Assembly (NCBI RefSeq): GCF_023228165.1
Contig: NZ_JALOBS010000012.1
Location: 62,001 to 126,000 of the forward strand
Direction: 5' to 3'
Source of the DNA: Methylomonas sp.
GTDB taxonomy: Bacteria; Pseudomonadota; Gammaproteobacteria; Methylococcales; Methylomonadaceae
Length of the DNA: 64,000 bases
In this document: positions 24,090-31,978 of the stretch, one piece after another
Layout: every line of letters starts with the position of its first letter
Numbering within the stretch: the first letter of the stretch is position 1
Program-made: the position numbers and the translations under genes
The notes under the pieces: model-generated
Seen by the model: only the letters and a program-made list of their open reading frames with translations
Told to the model about the DNA's origin: nothing
The model's database searches: none

Positions 24090-26030
24090 TTAAGCGGTTT
24101 CTATATCGGTGATATTGATTTGCATGGCTTTGATAATGGCCAGCAATTCTTGGCGTTGCTGTTTCAACGGTGCCAGTTCGGCCTCCAGTTGGGCGATGCT
24201 TTCATTGACATTGCCTTTGGATTCATTAATTTTGCGCAGCATGATCAAACGGCTTTCAATCTGTTTTTTATGATCTTTGATCTGGTGCATCAACGGCGTT
24301 AATACGCTATTGCTCCAGGTTGCGGCGTCTTTATGGGCTTGCTGCAAAATAGTGCGTGCCTTCACGATCAGTGTGCTGTAAAGCTTGTTTATTACCAGGC
24401 TCTGTTCGGTCATGGTGGTTCTGGCACTGTTGCGGAATGCTTCGCCTTCTTCAAAAATCTGTTCCAGTTCGAACTGGTACTGTTTAATCGAAAACAGTTG
24501 CGGTTCGATCTCTTTAAAACCGTACTCGTCCTGAAATTTTTTGTGTATGGCCTTGATCAGGCGGCGGGTCTCTTCGGTAATATCGACGGAGTCCTGCAGC
24601 AGGTCGCGCAATTCGTCGAACAATTTACGCATGTTTTGTTTCATACCGTAAGTGGTCAGGCTTTTACGCATATCCTCTTTGGTGCGCAGGATGATTTCAT
24701 CGATCTTATCCTTGGAAAACGAATCGATCAGCATGCGGGCTTGCACGGCGAATACTTTGCGGCTGGCCTGAAAGTTTTCTATGTTGGCCATATAGGTATT
24801 TTGCCGATCGCGAGTTTCCGCCATCAACTTGCCGGTCATTTCCTGGTTTTCAAAGTCGACTTGTTTGAATTCTTCCAGTTGCTTGCTGGCGTTGACCACT
24901 TTGCTGTTCATCAATTTGATCGATTCGCTGACCAGAAAGCCGATGTCTTTTTCGACTACGCCTTTCAGAATATCGCGGCGTTGATTCAAGATGTCTTCCG
25001 ACAGGTAGTTTTCCAGCTTAATCAGCCGGCTTCTTTCCAATAGTGCCTCGTCGCCCTTGACCTTGGCCAATAGGGCTTGTTTGGCGGAAACCGGGAAAAT
25101 CAATTCCTGCTTCAAATTTAAGATGGTCGCCGAGGTTTCGATTTGCTTTTGAATCGCCGCATCGTAACCGGTATCGCCGGCTAGGTCGTCCCACATGGAA
25201 TCGATCTTGTTCATCACTACCGCCAAACCTTGGCGGCGTTGGCCTCTGGAGCTGCATACGTGGCTTTTCCACATTTCCAAATCGCTTTTGGTAACGCCGG
25301 TATCGGCCGCCAACACAAACACGATGGCTTGTGCGCTGGGCAGCATGCTCAGGGTCAACTCGGGCTCGGTACCCAGAGCATTCAGGCCCGGCGTATCAAG
25401 AATGCACAAACCTTCTTTCAGCAATGGATGCGGAAAACTGATCAGCGCATGTCGCCAGCAGGGTACTTCCACAAATTCGGGGTTGATGATGCCTTGTTCA
25501 GCCGCTTCGCGTTCATTCCACAAGCCCAATTTGTCGGCGGTTTCCTTGCTGACTTTTTTAGTGGCAACCAATTCTCTGAAGGCTTCCTGCATTTGGGTGG
25601 GCGAGTCGATATTCAGGCTGATTTGCGTCCAGCGGTCGGGGTTGCGCTTGTAATCCATCAGGGAAATATCTTCCAACCGACTTTCGATATTCAACAAGCG
25701 GATATAGCTGCCGCCCGCTTCGTCCCAATACAGTTCGGTAGGCGACATGGTGGTGCGGCCGGGAGAAGACGGCAGCAAGCGGACGCCGGTTTCGGCAAAA
25801 AACAGCGCGTTGATCAGTTCTGTTTTGCCGCGGGAAAATTCGGCCACGAAGGCCAGAGTGACGCGGTCCATATTCAGACCTTGGAGTATGTTCAGCAAGG
25901 TGTCGGTACTTTGTGGGTCGCTAAAATTATAACGGTTACGCCATTCCCGATACATTTCGATTGCTTGTACCAGGTGTTCGCGCCAATTCGAATATTCGTG
26001 TAATTGTTCTTTAAATTCCAGATTTCTCAT
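24090..26030 (-). CDS. Dynamin-like GTPase
   Basis: 646 residues. The G1 loop F-V-A-E-F-S-R-G-K-T-E-L-I-N is at 61-74, G3 is D-T-P-G-L-N, and G4 is N-K-I-D. The remainder is long and helical with heptad repeats, ending in a coiled coil. There is no clear transmembrane segment. Bacterial dynamin-like proteins remodel membranes, and some act in envelope stress or phage response. This gene stands alone between speD and pyrE, so its job cannot be told from context. Confidence 0.88.
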   Translation of the reverse strand: MRNLEFKEQLHEYSNWREHLVQAIEMYREWRNRYNFSDPQSTDTLLNILQGLNMDRVTLAFVAEFSRGKTELINALFFAETGVRLLPSSPGRTTMSPTELYWDEAGGSYIRLLNIESRLEDISLMDYKRNPDRWTQISLNIDSPTQMQEAFRELVATKKVSKETADKLGLWNEREAAEQGIINPEFVEVPCWRHALISFPHPLLKEGLCILDTPGLNALGTEPELTLSMLPSAQAIVFVLAADTGVTKSDLEMWKSHVCSSRGQRRQGLAVVMNKIDSMWDDLAGDTGYDAAIQKQIETSATILNLKQELIFPVSAKQALLAKVKGDEALLERSRLIKLENYLSEDILNQRRDILKGVVEKDIGFLVSESIKLMNSKVVNASKQLEEFKQVDFENQEMTGKLMAETRDRQNTYMANIENFQASRKVFAVQARMLIDSFSKDKIDEIILRTKEDMRKSLTTYGMKQNMRKLFDELRDLLQDSVDITEETRRLIKAIHKKFQDEYGFKEIEPQLFSIKQYQFELEQIFEEGEAFRNSARTTMTEQSLVINKLYSTLIVKARTILQQAHKDAATWSNSVLTPLMHQIKDHKKQIESRLIMLRKINESKGNVNESIAQLEAELAPLKQQRQELLAIIKAMQINITDIETA

Positions 26031-26132
26031 GGCAAGCCTTTCTGCTGACTGTACTCGTTGTAAGAGGGCGAATAGTAAGGGCTAATTGTAGACTAAATAC
26101 AAATAAGCGGAAGATCGGCACCTATGATAATC

Positions 26133-26771
26133 CTAAATACCATATTGTTGACGATAGCCGCGAATAATCGCCAATTGGTCGGCATAACTCGGGTTTTGTT
26201 CGATAAATTCTATGATTTCCGCCAAGGTAATGATAGGTAGGACCGGTATGCCGAATTGTTGGGATACTTCCTGCACGGCGGAGGTCTGGTTTTGGCCTTT
26301 TTCCTGGCGGTCCAGTGCAATCACGACGCCGGCAACCGTGGCCCCGGCCGCCTGAATAATTTCCACGGATTCACGCACCGAGGTACCGGCAGTAATCACG
26401 TCATCCAAAATCCACACCTTGCCTTGCAATGGCGCGCCGACCAGTGCGCCGCCTTCGCCATGGTCCTTGGCTTCCTTGCGGTTAAAGGCAAACGGAATAT
26501 CGGCCCGCAGGCGCGAGTATGCAATGGCCGTGGTACCGACCAGTGGAATGCCTTTATAGGCAGGGCCATACAGTACATCGATCTCCACGCCGGCGTTTAT
26601 CAGGGTCTGGGCATAGAATTGGCCCAGTTTATCGAGCTGTGCGCCGGTATTGAATAAACCGGTATTGAAAAAATAAGGGCTGATGCGGCCGGACTTTAAT
26701 TGAAACTCGCCGAATTTAAGTACGCCGCACTCCAGGGCATAGGCTATGAATTGTTTTTGGTAGTCGAGCAT
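26133..26771 (-). CDS. pyrE: Orotate phosphoribosyltransferase
   Basis: 212 residues. The N-terminus F-G-E-F-Q-L-K-S-G-R-I-S-P-Y-F-F-N and the PRPP loop W-I-L-D-D-V-I-T-A-G-T-S define PyrE. It joins orotate to PRPP in pyrimidine synthesis. It lies between the dynamin gene and hemW on the same strand. Confidence 0.97.
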   Translation of the reverse strand: MLDYQKQFIAYALECGVLKFGEFQLKSGRISPYFFNTGLFNTGAQLDKLGQFYAQTLINAGVEIDVLYGPAYKGIPLVGTTAIAYSRLRADIPFAFNRKEAKDHGEGGALVGAPLQGKVWILDDVITAGTSVRESVEIIQAAGATVAGVVIALDRQEKGQNQTSAVQEVSQQFGIPVLPIITLAEIIEFIEQNPSYADQLAIIRGYRQQYGI

Positions 26772-26819
26772 ATTCTATATTTCAAAGCGGATTGACGGGG
26801 AATTATAACCTGCAGGCCT

Positions 26820-27956
26820 TTATGGAATGAACTTTTCCAAAATTTCATCCAGAAAGTCCCAGCCTGATTCGGAGCAAAACACCTGCTGTTGTTGCCGGAT
26901 CAGCAGTCCCTGCTCGATACACTGCTGCAAAGCGGGTTGCAGGTTGTTTTGGGTCTGGCCGGTTAAGCGGGCGTAATCGATTAGATTAAAGCCCGTTTTT
27001 AGGCGCAAATGGTTCATCATAAATTCCAGCGGCAGTTGGGCAAGGTTGATGGGGGTGCGAGTAGCGGCGGTCGGGTTTTTTAAATATTGTTCAGGACTTT
27101 TCGGCTTGGCGGTGCGAATGATGTCCTGCGGTAAGGCTCGGCTGATTTTACCGTGCGCGCCGGCCCCTATACCCAGATAATCGCCGAATTGCCAGTAATT
27201 ACGATTATGCCGGCATTCAAACCCGGCGGTGGCATACGCGGAAATTTCATATTGCCGATAGCCGCTTTCGGCCAACACCTGTTGACAGGCTTTTTGCAGC
27301 GCAAAGATGCTGTCGTCTTCCGGCAATTGCGGCGGGAACTTATAAAAGTAGGTGTTGGGTTCCAAGGTGAGCTGATAAAACGACAAATGGCTTGGTTTTA
27401 GCGAGATGGCGGTGTGAATATCCTCTAGCGCTTGGTCTTCGGTTTGTTCGGGCAAACCGAACATCAGATCCAGATTCAGGTTTTCGAAAGCGGCCAGCCG
27501 GGCAATTTCAACGGCTTTAATCGCCTCTTCGGCATTATGCACCCGGCCAAGTTTTTTAAGGTGACGGTCATTAAAACTTTGAATGCCGATGGAGAGGCGG
27601 TTGATGCCCAGTTCGCGAAAAGCCTTGAACTTCGCGCTTTCGAAGGTGCCGGGGTTGGCTTCCAGGGTAACTTCGCAATCATCGCTCAGGTTGACCTGCT
27701 GCCTAATGCCGCTCAACAAAGTTTGTAAGGTTTCCGGCGTAAACAGGCTAGGTGTGCCGCCGCCCATGAATATGCTGCTTATGGCGCGCGGCGCATCCAA
27801 TAACTGCAAGTCTGCGTGTAAATCCGCCAACAAGGCAGTCACGTAGCGCTGTTCGGGTATGCCTGATTTGACAGCGTGCGAGTTAAAGTCGCAATACGGA
27901 CACTTTTGGATGCACCAGGGGAAATGAATATAAAGGCTGAGTGGCGGTAACGGCAT
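26820..27956 (-). CDS. hemW: Radical SAM family heme chaperone HemW
   Basis: 378 residues from the ATG at 27956. The frame runs on to 28139, but that part overlaps gloA and looks like noise. The iron-sulfur motif C-I-Q-K-C-P-Y-C-D-F is near residue 15, after L-S-L-Y-I-H-F-P-W. M-G-G-G-T-P-S and the C-terminal HemN-like domain follow. It lacks the extra N-terminal segment of HemN, so HemW, a heme-insertion chaperone, fits better than the oxygen-independent coproporphyrinogen oxidase. Confidence 0.92.
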   Translation of the reverse strand: MPLPPLSLYIHFPWCIQKCPYCDFNSHAVKSGIPEQRYVTALLADLHADLQLLDAPRAISSIFMGGGTPSLFTPETLQTLLSGIRQQVNLSDDCEVTLEANPGTFESAKFKAFRELGINRLSIGIQSFNDRHLKKLGRVHNAEEAIKAVEIARLAAFENLNLDLMFGLPEQTEDQALEDIHTAISLKPSHLSFYQLTLEPNTYFYKFPPQLPEDDSIFALQKACQQVLAESGYRQYEISAYATAGFECRHNRNYWQFGDYLGIGAGAHGKISRALPQDIIRTAKPKSPEQYLKNPTAATRTPINLAQLPLEFMMNHLRLKTGFNLIDYARLTGQTQNNLQPALQQCIEQGLLIRQQQQVFCSESGWDFLDEILEKFIP

Positions 27957-27970
27957 CTCCGGGCTTCTAT

Positions 27971-28411
27971 TTACCAAACTCCGGTATTGACCATACTGGT
28001 CCAGGGTTCTTGTGCCGGCAATGCGGCCCCTTTCTGTAATAATTCGATGGAAATTTGATCCGGCGAGCGGATAAAGGCCATCCAGCCGTCGCGGGGCGGA
28101 CGGTTGATTGTCACGCCCTGCTCCATCAAACGTTGGCAAACCGCGTAAATGTCATCCACTTCAAAGGCCAGATGGCCGAAGTTGCGACCGCCGGTATATT
28201 CTTCGCTATCCCAGTTATACGTCAGCTCCAATAGCGGCGCGTCGTGTTCCCGGGCTTGGTGAGTGTCGTCCGGCGCGGCCAGATAAACCAGCGTAAAGCG
28301 ACCGGCCTCGCTTTCCATGCGGCGTATTTCCGATAACCCTAGTTTATTGCAATAAAAGTCCAGAGACGCCTCTAAATTGTTAACCCGAACCATGGTATGC
28401 AAATAGCGCAT
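27971..28411 (-). CDS. gloA: Lactoylglutathione lyase (glyoxalase I)
   Basis: 146 residues starting M-R-Y-L-H-T-M-V-R-V at 28411; an ATG 12 bases further upstream is less like the family. Metal ligands are visible in H-T-M (His5), L-E-L-T-Y-N-W (Glu), G-H-L-A-F-E-V (His) and I-S-I-E-L-L-Q (Glu). It converts the methylglyoxal-glutathione adduct to S-lactoylglutathione. It is 15 bases from hemW. Confidence 0.95.
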   Translation of the reverse strand: MRYLHTMVRVNNLEASLDFYCNKLGLSEIRRMESEAGRFTLVYLAAPDDTHQAREHDAPLLELTYNWDSEEYTGGRNFGHLAFEVDDIYAVCQRLMEQGVTINRPPRDGWMAFIRSPDQISIELLQKGAALPAQEPWTSMVNTGVW

Positions 28412-28485
28412 TTTGGCCTCCAATCAGTAAAAAATCGTATTATGGTTGATAATAAACGGCTTGGCTAACCCAATAGGACACAAGA

Positions 28486-28821
28486 ATGACCGAATACCCC
28501 GAAAAAACTTGCCAGTTAGATCGATTGGTTCGCCACCCGAAGCTGGTGGCCGCCGCGCTCAGCGGACAGAAAACCCAGCAGCGCCGCGACGGTTTATATG
28601 CCTATCCCGGCGAAATCTTTGAATTGGAAGGAGTGACCTTTGTGGTTACCGGCGTGGACCGGCAGCGCATCGGCGATATGAGCGAAGCGGATGCGCACGC
28701 TGAAGGTTATCCGAGTTTGGCCATGTACAAGGATTTAATTTTGAAAATGCACGCCAACATGGAATGGAACGACGACGGCCTGGTATGGGTGCACCGGTTT
28801 AGCCGTCAGCAGCCGGAATAA
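28486..28821 (+). CDS. ASCH-domain protein
   Basis: 111 residues with the ASCH fold: A-L-S-G-Q-K-T-Q-Q-R-R-D near residue 28, Y-P-G-E-I-F-E-L-E-G, and I-G-D-M-S-E-A-D-A-H-A-E-G-Y. ASCH proteins resemble PUA domains and bind RNA; some are RNA or nucleoside hydrolases. Its last 23 bases overlap the end of the convergent hvfC gene, so the two transcripts are antisense to each other at the tails. Confidence 0.75.
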   Translation: MTEYPEKTCQLDRLVRHPKLVAAALSGQKTQQRRDGLYAYPGEIFELEGVTFVVTGVDRQRIGDMSEADAHAEGYPSLAMYKDLILKMHANMEWNDDGLVWVHRFSRQQPE

Positions 28822-29560
28822 GCACGCCTTTCATCGCGAGTTCCTGCAAGGTTTGCAAACCGAACTGTAATACGGTGGGTTGATCGAATTGCGGGGACAG
28901 TTCCGCCGCCAAAATTTGCAAAACTTGCTCGCCGACGATGCCGTCATGCTGTTCAATCAATTGCAGCAAGCGAAAGGTTAACGGCGTGGTTTGCATGAAA
29001 TGTACTTGATCGTCCGCATCCCGATATACCACTAAATAGCTGGGCTGTTCGGGAACCGAGCGTGGCAAAAAATCCGGGCCGATTTTTTGTACCGGGTATT
29101 GATAGGCCAGCGGCCAGGCGACAGGAGACAGGCTGATGGTTTGCCGTAGCACCTGCCCTACAAATGCGCTATCGCCGAATACCGGTGTCGCCTGGGCGAT
29201 GGATAAGGCCATCTCCACCCATTCGTAATGCGCCAATTCCAGCATGAACGGAAAATCCCCTTCCGCCTGGCGTTCGTTTTGCAGGTAGTCTAAAAATTCT
29301 TCGGCGATTTCAGAAAAATGCGGCGTTTGGCACTGGTGGCGGGCAAAAAAATCCTGAGTCAAGTCGTGCCATTGTTGGTCGCTGAGTATCTTGTGCAACA
29401 CCGGAAAATTACTGCTTAAAAAACCGTTGATGTTGTTGAAAAACAATTCCCGGTACATGGCCATGCGTTGCGGGTCTAAATCGGCGGGCACCGGAAAATG
29501 CTCGGGGTCGCGGATATAGGCGGCAAATTCGCTTTGTTTGGCTTTGAAGTCGATGCCCAT
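28799..29560 (-). CDS. hvfC: HvfC-like RiPP maturation partner (DUF2063)
   Basis: About 253 residues from the ATG at 29560. The N-terminus K-Q-S-E-F-A-A-Y-I-R-D-P and Y-R-E-L-F-F-N-N-I-N-G-F-L-S-S-N-F-P-V-L are the DUF2063 (putative DNA-binding) signature, followed by L-A-H-Y-E-W-V-E. In related systems this protein binds the DUF692 enzyme and delivers the precursor peptide; it does not need to bind DNA. It begins one base after the hvfB stop, so the two are coupled. It is the last gene of hvfA-hvfB-hvfC. Confidence 0.88.
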   Translation of the reverse strand: MGIDFKAKQSEFAAYIRDPEHFPVPADLDPQRMAMYRELFFNNINGFLSSNFPVLHKILSDQQWHDLTQDFFARHQCQTPHFSEIAEEFLDYLQNERQAEGDFPFMLELAHYEWVEMALSIAQATPVFGDSAFVGQVLRQTISLSPVAWPLAYQYPVQKIGPDFLPRSVPEQPSYLVVYRDADDQVHFMQTTPLTFRLLQLIEQHDGIVGEQVLQILAAELSPQFDQPTVLQFGLQTLQELAMKGVLIPAADG

Positions 29561-29561
29561 A

Positions 29562-30410
29562 TCAGGCAACCTGTTGTTTCTGCCGTAGGTTGGCGCTGTT
29601 TTGAATGGAGCGTATCGTGTCGACTTCCTGCAATAACTCCGCTAACGGCGGCAGATTGAAATCGCGTTCCAGTAGGGTCGGAAACACGCCAAACCGTGCG
29701 TACGCTTTGTCCAGCAATTGCCAGACCGGATCGATAACCGGCGCGCCGTGGGTATCGACCAAAAAATCTTCAGCCTCGACATAATGGCCGGCGATGTGCG
29801 CGTAAGCAATACGTTTGCCGGGCATGGCTTTTAAAAAGGCCTCGGCATCGTAGCCGTGGTTGACGCTGTTGACGTAAATGTTGTTGATGTCGATCAGCAC
29901 ATTGCAATCAGCTTCTTCGATCACCGCATTGAAAAACTCGATTTCGGACATTTCCCGGCCGAGTGCCGCGTAATAGGAAACGTTTTCGATGGCGATTTTG
30001 TGTTCCAGAATGTCCTGCACGCGACGAATGCGGGCGGCAACGTGTTTGACGGCATCGGCGGTAAACGGGATGGGCATTAGGTCATACAAATGCCCTTCAT
30101 GGCTGCAATAACTCAAATGTTCGCTGTAATAGCGAATGCCGTGTTCGGCCATGAATTTTTTCAGGTCTCGTACGAATTTTTCATCCAGCGGGTCGCTGCT
30201 ACCGATTGATAACGACAAACCGTGACAAATAAATTGAAAACGTTCGGTCATGGCCCGAAATTGTTTACCCAGCTTGCCACCCAAAGTCATCCAGTTTTCC
30301 GGTGCGACTTCGTAGAATCCGACATTGGCGGGCGGATTAGCGACGATCTCGGACAGAAAAGATCGCCGTAATCCTAAGCCTGCAGCGTTATCTAATGGAT
30401 ACTTATCCAT
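29562..30410 (-). CDS. hvfB: HvfB-like multinuclear iron oxidase (DUF692, MNIO)
   Basis: 282 residues from the ATG at 30410. It shows the whole set of DUF692 landmarks: L-G-L-R near the start, Y-S-E-H-L-S-Y (about 95-101), E-N-V-S-Y-Y, D-I-N-N-I-Y-V-N, A-H-I-A-G-H, D-T-H-G-A-P-V and L-L-E-R-D. The His, Asp, Glu and Asn residues are the expected ligands for a di- or tri-iron TIM-barrel site. Relatives MbnB and HvfB turn precursor cysteines into oxazolone-thioamide groups using O2. It starts 28 bases after the precursor gene hvfA. Confidence 0.93.
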   Translation of the reverse strand: MDKYPLDNAAGLGLRRSFLSEIVANPPANVGFYEVAPENWMTLGGKLGKQFRAMTERFQFICHGLSLSIGSSDPLDEKFVRDLKKFMAEHGIRYYSEHLSYCSHEGHLYDLMPIPFTADAVKHVAARIRRVQDILEHKIAIENVSYYAALGREMSEIEFFNAVIEEADCNVLIDINNIYVNSVNHGYDAEAFLKAMPGKRIAYAHIAGHYVEAEDFLVDTHGAPVIDPVWQLLDKAYARFGVFPTLLERDFNLPPLAELLQEVDTIRSIQNSANLRQKQQVA

Positions 30411-30438
30411 AATCTGCAACTATCAACAATGGCTGTAC

Positions 30439-31038
30439 TTACTCGCCGGCGGCTTCGTCGGTATCCACTTTAGCGCCGCAGCTGCCTTCGCCGCCTTTCA
30501 TCATGGCGCCGCAAGAGCCTTCTTCGGCTTTTTTGCTGTCATTGCCTTTCATCATGTCGCCGCAGCTGCCTTCTTTGGCTTTGGCGGCCGGTTTTTCAGC
30601 ATCATCGCCGTGTTTCATGCCTTTCATGTCACCCATACCGCCCATGTCGCCCATGCCGCCCATAATGCCGCAAGAACCTTCCTTACCTTTCATCATCTCG
30701 CCGCACTTGCCTTCCATGCCTTTTTTCATTTTGCCGTCCTGCATCATACCGCCGCACATACCTTCACCGCAGGAACCTTCGGCCTTTTTGGTGCTGGGTT
30801 TGCTGGATTTACCGGAGGCAGCTTTTGCGGCTTTAGTGATTCTATTGCCGTTGGCATCGGCGACATTACCGCCGCAAGCACCGTGGCTGGTTTTGTTGGA
30901 TACTTCGGCAACCATGTAGCCGTTGGATAATTCGCTCATAGCAAATGGATTGGATTCCGCCTGCACATTGGCTGCAAAACCGGAGATAACCGCAGTACCC
31001 ATGGCAATAGTCAATGGAGTTTTGTTAAATTTTTTCAT
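30439..31038 (-). CDS. hvfA: HvfA-like precursor of an oxazolone/thioamide RiPP
   Basis: 199 residues. Residues 1-27 are a Sec signal peptide ending N-V-Q-A, followed by N-P-F-A-M-S-E-L-S-N-G-Y-M (30-42), the conserved block after the leader in HvfA proteins. The C-terminal two-thirds is low-complexity and rich in Met, Gly, Lys and Cys. It carries seven E-G-x-C-G motifs with Cys at 90, 95, 112, 123, 159, 176 and 187; x is Ser in five, Met in one and Lys in one. An eighth Cys (55) sits in H-G-A-C-G-G. A good Shine-Dalgarno (AGAGGA) precedes the ATG. The product should be modified in the cytosol and exported, binding copper. Confidence 0.88.
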   Translation of the reverse strand: MKKFNKTPLTIAMGTAVISGFAANVQAESNPFAMSELSNGYMVAEVSNKTSHGACGGNVADANGNRITKAAKAASGKSSKPSTKKAEGSCGEGMCGGMMQDGKMKKGMEGKCGEMMKGKEGSCGIMGGMGDMGGMGDMKGMKHGDDAEKPAAKAKEGSCGDMMKGNDSKKAEEGSCGAMMKGGEGSCGAKVDTDEAAGE

Positions 31039-31142
31039 GTTTTATCCTCTCTTAAGATTTTTATTATTGGCTTCAGCTGGCAGGCCGAGCAATTGCGACC
31101 AACGCTTAGTCCTTAAGTTCAGTCTGCCCCATTGTAAACGCT

Positions 31143-31775
31143 CTACGAAGTTTTTTCCTTAAACTCGCATAATTCGGCGATGCAGCAGCCCGGGCAGCGG
31201 GGTTTTCGGGCCACGCAGACATAGCGTCCGTGCAAAATCAACAGATGGTGGGCATCCTTTTTATGCTGTGCGGGTACGGTTTTCTCGAGTTTTTTTTCCA
31301 CTTCCAGCACGTTTTTACCGGGAGCCAGGCCGGTGCGGTTGGCAACACGGAAAATATGCGTATCGACGGCGATGGTCGGCTGGTCGAAGGCCGTATTCAA
31401 TATCACATTGGCAGTCTTGCGGCCAACTCCGGCCAGTGCTTCCAGTGCCTCGCGGGTTTGCGGCACTTCGCCGTGGTGGCGGTTGATGAGTGCGTCGCAT
31501 AGCTTGATGATATTGGCGGCCTTACTGTTGAACAAACCGATGGTTTTGATGTAAGTCTTCAAGCCATCCTCGCCCAATGCCAGTATCGCTTGCGGCGTAT
31601 TGGCAACCGGAAACAACTTTTCGGTAGCCTTATTGACGCCTTTATCGGTGGCCTGGGCAGACAATACCACGGCAATCAATAATTCAAATGAGGTGCTGTA
31701 GTTGAGTTCGGTAGTCGGTTCCGGAATGGCGGCGGCAAGCCGGTCGAAGATGATCTGGCGGGTTTGTTTGTTCAT
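31143..31775 (-). CDS. nth: Endonuclease III
   Basis: 210 residues. The helix-hairpin-helix with catalytic Lys (G-V-G-R-K-T-A-N-V-I) and the catalytic Asp in V-D-T-H-I-F-R-V are present, and the C-terminal 4Fe-4S cluster has the usual C-x6-C-x2-C-x5-C spacing. It removes oxidised pyrimidines from DNA. It lies just upstream of hvfA on the same strand (103 bases apart), probably as a separate unit. Confidence 0.97.
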   Translation of the reverse strand: MNKQTRQIIFDRLAAAIPEPTTELNYSTSFELLIAVVLSAQATDKGVNKATEKLFPVANTPQAILALGEDGLKTYIKTIGLFNSKAANIIKLCDALINRHHGEVPQTREALEALAGVGRKTANVILNTAFDQPTIAVDTHIFRVANRTGLAPGKNVLEVEKKLEKTVPAQHKKDAHHLLILHGRYVCVARKPRCPGCCIAELCEFKEKTS

Positions 31776-31978
31776 GGCGGCGCGCGGTGCGGAAATTCAA
31801 GGCCTTATATTATAGAAGCTCTGTCCTGTCTTAAGTGTTGATCGCGCTGCCGAGCACAAAAATTTTCTGCCATTTGAACTCACTATATCCGATAATCCGA
31901 CGTCCTTTGCAGTGCGCTCGTTTAATGCTGGGACATCATTAAACTTGAATCCATTTTTTGTGCGGCAAGGGAGTCATT

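Noticed and set aside
25230..26003. A 257-codon frame antisense to the dynamin gene
   Set aside because: Overlaps a gene with intact GTPase motifs; composition is shadow-like.
27957..28139. Extra 61 N-terminal residues of HemW
   Set aside because: They overlap gloA and lack conservation; the family begins with the Met just before the radical SAM motif.
30325..30930. A 201-codon plus-strand open frame across hvfA and hvfB
   Set aside because: It is the complement of the Gly/Met/Lys-rich hvfA repeats and reads as Ala/Phe/His low complexity. No signal or family was seen, while hvfA has signal peptide and motifs.
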